From Okapia johnstoni (lineage: Eukaryota > Chordata > Mammalia > Artiodactyla > Giraffidae), in NCBI GenBank assembly GCA_024291935.2, contig CM044308.1:124398501-124462500 (forward strand): a stretch of DNA of 64,000 nucleotides, given 5' to 3'. The notes under the pieces are model-generated. The model was not told the origin of the DNA and ran no database searches. It saw only the letters and a list, made by a program, of their open reading frames with translations. A program made the translations under genes and the position numbers. Shown here piece after piece: positions 58,546 to 64,000 of this stretch (position 1 is its first letter; each line of letters opens with the position of its first letter).

Positions 58546-58644
58546 AATGCAAAACAAGGTTTATCCCTTTATTGTTGTGGTTGTTTTTAAAGAATATATA
58601 TATGCATATAGGATATATCTTGGAACATACATAGGAAACTGGTG

Positions 58645-58777
58645 AGACTTCCCTGGTGGCCCAGGGGCTAAGACTCCACACTCCCAATGCAAGAGGCCTG
58701 AGTTCCACCCCTGATAGGGGAAGTAGATCCCACCTGCTGCAACTAAGATCTGGCAAAGCCAAATAAATAACAAATGT
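58645..58777 (+). mobile_element. CHR-2-type SINE
   Basis: 'gagacttccctggtggcccaggggctaagactccacactcccaatgcaag' to 'atctggcaaagccaaataaataac'. Confidence 0.9.
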
Positions 58778-58986
58778 TGTTGCTTAGTTGCTGAGTCATG
58801 TCCAATTTTTTTGCAATCCCATGAACTGCAGCCCACCAGGTTTCTCTGTCCATGGGATTCCCAAGCAAGAATACTGGAGTGGGTTAACATTTCCTTCTCC
58901 AGGGGATCTTCCTCATCCAGGGATCAAACCTGCGTTTCCTGCATTGGCAGGTGGATTCTTTACCACTGAGCCACCTGAGAAGCCCA
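58778..58986 (-). mobile_element. Bov-tA SINE abutting CHR-2
   Basis: 'gttgttgcttagttgctgagtcatgtccaatttttttgcaatccc' to 'ctttaccactgagccacctgagaagccc'. It lies at the A/T tail of the CHR-2 SINE; 'caaataataaacaaataa' follows, so it probably inserted into that tail. Confidence 0.9.
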
Positions 58987-59089
58987 AATAATAAACAAAT
59001 AAGTATTTTAAAAAAAACTGGTAATAGAAATTGCTTCTGATGAGGGAACGACTGGGAAATTAGAATGAAGGACAGAATAAAAACTTTTT

Positions 59090-59290
59090 TTTAATTCAGG
59101 ATATTTTTCTTTATTGTAGCTATGATATTAACTTTCTGTTCTTTTTTAAATAACTGACTTATAATTTTGTGTTAGTTTCATGTATACAGCTAAGTGATTC
59201 AGAGACAGATATAGATATATATCATTTTTCAGATTCTTTTGTATTGTAGGTTATTACAAAATATTTAATATATATGCTTTGTAGCATAAT
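59090..59290. mobile_element. L1 3' fragment, tentative
   Basis: 'ataactgacttataattttgtgttagtttcatgtatacagctaagtgattcag' resembles the reverse of an L1 3' part in ruminants. Confidence 0.5.
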
Positions 59291-59294
59291 CACT

Positions 59295-59830
59295 TCTGAC
59301 CTCTTTCATCTCTAAACATCAAAAGGACAGTGGAGCTTTGCATGTCTTGAAGTGCTAGTTAAATTCAGAATACAGATACATTTTGCACAGTGATTTTAAA
59401 ATTTTCAGATAGCTGATTTCAACTTTTAAAAGTTGGAAGATTTTTAATGGCTACATGTATATGTATGACCAAGTCCTTTTGCTGTTTATCTGAAATTATC
59501 ACAACATTGTTAATCAACTATATTCCAGCATAAAATAAGAAGTTCAAAACAGTTATTTTAAAAAGATGTACAAATCAAGGAAAGAAGCTGGAAGATTTTT
59601 TTATAAAAACTTGGGTTTCCTGCTTCTCTTGAAAATTCAATTCACACTGGACTGAATTCAATTCACACTGCAGGTGTATTCCTCCTAAATGCTAAGGCTT
59701 GAAGTCCTTCTTTAAGATGAGACCTGTGTTCTCCAGTTCACCCACATTCCCATCTTTCAGTCTTTAAACCTTGTTCATACTCTGAAGGCGTTTGAGATTG
59801 TGGTCTCTGATTCTAACATCTCTACAGAGT
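59295..59830. other. No gene or repeat recognised
   Basis: Contains a small local duplication, 'caattcacactg' at about 59638-59672. Confidence 0.35.
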
Positions 59831-59835
59831 AAGGG

Positions 59836-59906
59836 ACAGATGGATGGATGAATGGATGGGTGGATGACAAATGGATGGATGGAGGGATGGATGGAAGGAT
59901 AAATGA
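59836..59906 (+). repeat. GGAT tetranucleotide microsatellite
   Basis: Interrupted ATGG/GGAT units over about 70 bp, just before the dimeric Bov-tA. Confidence 0.85.
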
Positions 59907-59915
59907 ACAAACTAC

Positions 59916-60192
59916 CTAAAAAGAATCTGCCTTCCATGCAGGAGACCCTGGTTCAATTCCTGGGTTGGGAAGATCTGCTGGAAAAGGGATAGGCTACCCA
60001 CTCCAGTATTCTTGGGCTTCACTGGTATCTCTGCTGGTAAAGAATCTGCCTGCAATGCGGGAGACCTGGGTTTGATCCCTGGGTTGGGAAGATCTTCTGG
60101 AGAAGGGAACGGCTACCCGTTTCAGTATTCTGGCCTGGAGAATTCCATGGGGTCACAAAGAGTTGGACATAACTGAGAGACTTTCACTTTAA
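59916..60192 (+). mobile_element. Dimeric Bov-tA SINE
   Basis: A shortened first unit (59916-60013) stops at 'ccactccagtattctt' and is joined to a second unit starting 'gggcttcactggtatctctgctggtaaag', which runs to 'gttggacataactgagagactttcac'. The joint is the same as in the 39-kb element. The second unit lacks 'gactgtatagtccatg'-type sequence near its end. Confidence 0.88.
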
Positions 60193-60194
60193 CC

Positions 60195-61825
60195 TAACAT
60201 GTGGCAAAATTGACATCTTTCACATAACTCCTGCTTTCCAGAGAGCTTGACAGCTTAATTCTCATATCTAGTCATTCTCCTTCTCTATTCTTCTCTTGTT
60301 CTGGGACATGTTCGAAAAATTCTGGTCTGAGTGGAGGGAAAGAGATATTATTTCTTTTTAATAAGATTTTCCATTTTCCCTCTTAAAACACATAATGAGA
60401 ATGAGGGGGCAGTCATTTTTTTTTAAATCACTCCTGTGCCTCTGAAGCTGGGAAAGTAAAAACTCAAGAGGGACCCAAGCAAAGTCACAGCTTTTGCTTT
60501 GATGTGCTCCTGGTGACCCACGTTGAAACAACACATGGCTATGGGTTTCCATTGTTACAGTAAATGTGGGATTGTGGTTTCTTACAAAGGGGATTGTGGT
60601 TTTGACCAATTCAAAGGACCTCATGGGCAGCCAGGGATCAGCATAAAGAGTGAAAAGTTGAGTAATAAACATGCCAGTTCATTAATACAATTAGGTTTAT
60701 TTTTTAAAAAAGCACTGAAGGAAAATGGAACATAGGAGGTTTACAAAAGCAGCTGACATGTTCTATGTTTTAGAGAAGGATTTATGGCTAATTAACTGTC
60801 TAGATCCATTCTAACTCCTGCACATAGGAAAATAAGAGCTGAGACAAAGAATGAATGATTTTAGTGGGAGAGTTTTGTATTGGGAAATGAGAGAGCAAGG
60901 GGAGGGGGGCAGCGTAAGGCAATTATTTGGAAGTATTGAGTCTGTGCAACTCAGATGTGGAATCAGGATTTTGCAAGAGCAGTTTGTCGCTGCTTCTTTT
61001 GCTCTTTTTGCTGCTGTTTGTGGTGTTTTACAGCATCTTGTAGTAAGGCGATAGTTACATCTGTCATGGAAGAGACTGGGTCACAAGGTTTACCGGCGCC
61101 CAACAGGAGAAGGTATTAATCAGGACTCCTGTGTACAAATTATCACGCTATCATTATGAGAGAAGAAAAGAAGAGCTTTTGGCTTTAACAGTAACTACTT
61201 TTCCAAAATTGGAGTTTTACCTGGATTTCAGGGGTGCTGAGAAAGTGCCCATAATAGGAACAGGCACAATCATATTTTGAAAATGTAAATAACTTCTGTT
61301 AAATCATTCTGCGTCCTGAAATAAATCCTTTCTGCTAATAGTTCCATACGCATCCACTTTTCCTACCCTCGAAATACTGTCAAATCAAGAGTGTGAACGA
61401 ATATCACTAACCACTAATGAATATCACTAATTTATAGTAATGAATATACCACCAGTGAATATCACTCTAATTCCAAGTATCTACATTCAAAATAAGGCCT
61501 AGCGTCAGAAAAGAAACGTTTAGGTTGAGCAGAAGGTTCAAAAAGCTTGTTTTATTTTTTTTTCCTGATAAGATGTCTATATTGGTAGATCAGATATAGA
61601 TAATTGATATGTTAGGGATTTCAGAAAGTCGTGTGTCAAAGGGTTTTCATGATAGTCTAGTAGGCAAAATGGAGGAATCAAAGCAATGTGATAGTATAGG
61701 TAAGATTGACAACTTTAAGATCGAAGGGATTGTCATTTGTTTACTGCTATGTCTTCTCTATGCACCAAAAGCCTGACCCAGGTTCAAAAAAATCTCCATT
61801 GATTTAGTTAAGTTTACCCACTAAT
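60195..61825. other. 1.6 kb with no gene or clear repeat
   Basis: Unique-looking sequence. Open frames near 60.52-60.74 and 60.85-61.05 kb have no exon support. Confidence 0.3.
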
Positions 61826-61827
61826 GT

Positions 61828-62104
61828 CGGAGAAGGCAATGGCAACCCACTCCAGTCCTCTTGTCTGGAAAATCCCATGGACGGAGGAGCCTGCTAGGCT
61901 GCAGTCCACGGGGTCGCTAAGAGTCGGACGCGACTGAGCGACTTCACTTTCACTTTTCCCTTTCCTGCATTGGAGAAGGAAATGGCAACCCACTCCAGTG
62001 TTCTTGCCTGGAGAATCCCAGGGACGGCGGAGCCTGGTGGGCTACCGTCTATGGGGTCGCACAGAGTCAGACACGACTGAAGCGACTTAGCAGCAGCAGC
62101 GGCA
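61828..62104 (+). mobile_element. Complete BOV-A2 SINE
   Basis: Two Bov-A units joined by a short linker 'cacttttccctttcctgcatt': the first starts 'ggagaaggcaatggcaaccc' and the second 'ggagaaggaaatggcaaccc'. It ends in AGC repeats. ACCCACTAATGT (61816-61827) and ACCCACCAATGT (62105-62116) form a 12-bp target duplication with one mismatch. Low divergence between the flanks suggests a young insertion. Confidence 0.95.
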
Positions 62105-62119
62105 ACCCACCAATGTATC

Positions 62120-62255
62120 AGAGCACATTGGTTTCTGAATCTCTGTCAACAGATTTTATTTTTCTTCATGTACCCAGGGCAATAGAAAGCACCTGGCATA
62201 TGGTAGTAGGCATTTAATAAAATGCGATAGATAAATGAATAAACGTATAGGTCTT
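62120..62255 (+). repeat. L2-like 3' tail
   Basis: 'gggcaatagaaagcacctggcatatggtagtaggcatttaataaaatgcgatagataaatgaataaac'. Confidence 0.55.
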
Positions 62256-62381
62256 TTATAATATTCTTACAAAGTTCTTTTCTTAGTCTTAACCTAGTCA
62301 ATGTTTTAAACAATAAATTGGTTGAAGATACAACAAAATAAGGGATTAATTACCACTGTACACATTAAAACAACAAAGAGG

Positions 62382-62595
62382 CTTCCCCAGTGGCTCAGGT
62401 GGTAAAGAATCCACCTTCAGTGCTGGAGACTCAGGAGACACCAGTTCGATCCCTGGGTAGGGAAGATCCTCTGGAGAAGGAAATGACAACCCATTTCAGT
62501 ATTCTAGCCTGAAAAATTCCATGGACAGAGGAGCCTGGCAGCTACAGTCCATGGGGTCACAAAGAATCGGACAAGACTGAAGCAACAGAGCACAA
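62382..62595 (+). mobile_element. Bov-tA SINE
   Basis: 'ggcttccccagtggctcaggtggtaaagaatccacc' head, B box 'agttcgatccctgg', body to 'atcggacaagactgaagcaacagagcac'. Confidence 0.92.
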
Positions 62596-62659
62596 AACAA
62601 CAAATCCATGAAATACAGTGGACCAAACGGACGCGGGTCAATACCTACATGACAAAGTT

Positions 62660-62858
62660 TGAAAGTGAAAGTGAAAGTCGCTCAGTCGTGTCTGACTCTT
62701 TGGGACCCCAAGGACTATACAGTCCATGGAATTCTCCAGGTCAGAATACTGGAATGGGTAGCCTTTCTCTTCTCCAGGGGATCTTCCCAAGGCAGAGATC
62801 GACCCCAGGTCTCCCACATTGCAGGTGGATTCTTTATCAGCTGAGCCACCAGTGAATT
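62660..62858 (-). mobile_element. Bov-tA SINE
   Basis: 'gaaagtgaaagtgaaagtcgctcagtcgtgtctgactctttggg' to 'ctttatcagctgagccaccagtgaattc'. The GAAAGT repeats at the left are the reverse of the CACTTT tail. Confidence 0.93.
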
Positions 62859-62879
62859 CAAACAATGCACAAAAGGACA

Positions 62880-63350
62880 GGAGGTTACTATTACTTCCCA
62901 ACATGAAGTAATTTACTTTGCAAAAAGATATGGCACCTCTCATCAAAAAGACCACAACTAACAAGTGTTGGCAAAGATGTGGAGAAAAGGGAACCCTATA
63001 CCCTGTTAGTAGGAATGTAAACTGGTGTAGCCACTATGGAGAACAGTATGGAGGTTCCTCAAAAGATTGAAAATAAAACTACCCTATGATCTAGCAATTT
63101 CACTCTTTGAGTATATATTCAAAGAAAATGAAAATAGAAAATATTTTTAATTGAATGAAAACAAAATATAATAGGAGGAAATTAGGTGTGGGGTGGGGGT
63201 GGAATTATTCTGTATCTTGAGTGTGGCGGTGCTTACACAAATCTATACATGTGTAAGAGTCACAGAACTGTTCACAGAAAACGTTAGTTTCACTGTATGT
63301 TCATTTTTTAACTATATAAAATTTAAAAATAAGATATGACCATTTTTATT
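62880..63350 (+). mobile_element. L1 LINE ORF2 end and 3' region
   Basis: 'gtgttggcaaagatgtggagaaaagggaaccc', 'gtaggaatgtaaactggtgtagccactatggagaacagtatggaggttcctcaaaa' and 'ctatgatctagcaatttcac' are hallmarks of L1 ORF2 C-terminal coding sequence, degraded by stops. Confidence 0.75.
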
Positions 63351-64000
63351 GATGACAGCTCAATATATGCCAAAAGTGTGACTTGATGATCAAAAACAAA
63401 CCAAACAACCAACAAACCAAAAACCGAGCTTTGGCTACATTAATGGGAGAATTAAATACAAATCAGAGAAATTTATAGACCCATCAGACCCTAAACTGAT
63501 ATGACCACATCTGCGGTATTCTGTTCTAGTTGGACATTGATAAAATTAACACCGTCTTGAGGAAGGAGACCAAGATAGCTACGGGATGGTGGAAAGAATT
63601 GAGATATTTAACTTGAAGACTGGAAGGAATGACATGGTAACTCTCTCACCATAGGAAAACTGCCCACTAGACTACTAAGTCTTATTCTTTATTACTTCTG
63701 AGGAAAGAACTGCGTTCCCTAGGAAGCAGTTGCAAGAAGGCAGACCTCAAATCATTATACAGAAAAGCTTTATGATAGTTCAAGATGGGAATAAATAAAA
63801 CGACTTGCCTAGAAAAACAGTGAGCTTCTTGTCACTGGAAATCATTGAAAATGTTTAAGCAGATGTTAAATAATCATCTATCAAGGTTATTGTCAAAGGG
63901 ACTACTTCACTGAGTAAAGGATTAATCTCTTTAATCTCTAAGGTCTCTCCAAACCCACGACCTTTATTCTAAATTATAAAGGATATTGTAACTCACCATC
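63351..64000. other. No gene or repeat recognised
   Basis: Unique-looking sequence to the window edge. Confidence 0.3.

Noticed and set aside
59836..59906. Coding repeat
   Set aside because: A plain GGAT microsatellite with stops in the frames around it.
8606..62858. Regularly recurring similar segments, considered as a CRISPR-like or satellite array
   Set aside because: Spacing is irregular, orientation is mixed, units are 130-300 bp and match dispersed SINEs with target duplications.

Overview
This window is nuclear DNA from a ruminant mammal of the cattle, sheep and goat group. The evidence is its repeat content: many Bov-tA SINEs, a BOV-A2 element, CHR-2-type tRNA-Glu SINEs and several BovB (RTE-class) LINE copies. 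Older mammalian layers lie underneath (MIR, L2, a CR1/L3-like element, old L1 ends and a Tigger1 DNA transposon). The species cannot be fixed from the sequence alone. All family names come from recognition of consensus features, not from a database search.

Only one piece of a probable host protein-coding gene can be supported. Inside a strong CpG island (about 4.1-5.25 kb) the minus strand carries a first coding exon: an ATG in good context at 4868, 26 codons that read as a classical signal peptide, and a consensus GTAAGC splice donor right after 4790. The rest of the gene would lie at lower coordinates, and no further exon was recognised down to position 1. A second CpG-rich block at about 6.37-6.9 kb has no assigned transcript. 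It could be an upstream or divergent promoter.

From 7 kb to the right end the window is intergenic or intronic and is dominated by repeats. Main landmarks: two convergent BovB 3' ends (11.7-12.2 kb); an old L1 3' region (13.7-14.7 kb); a 3188-bp, nearly full-length but broken BovB on the minus strand (21797-24984) with a perfect 11-bp target-site duplication; 5'-truncated BovB copies at 35.2-36.1, 42.8-43.6, 49.95-52.1 and 57.1-57.8 kb; a 2.4-kb Tigger1 (53662-56087) split by a CHR-2 SINE; and a complete BOV-A2 (61828-62104).

The least expected structure is a pair of roughly 150-bp inverted arms at 42066-42217 and 42613-42760. They are about 97% identical, sit 395 bp apart, and match no repeat family I recognise. 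No CRISPR array, functional tRNA or rRNA gene, intact transposase or intact reverse transcriptase was found. Most open reading frames are chance frames or repeat fragments.
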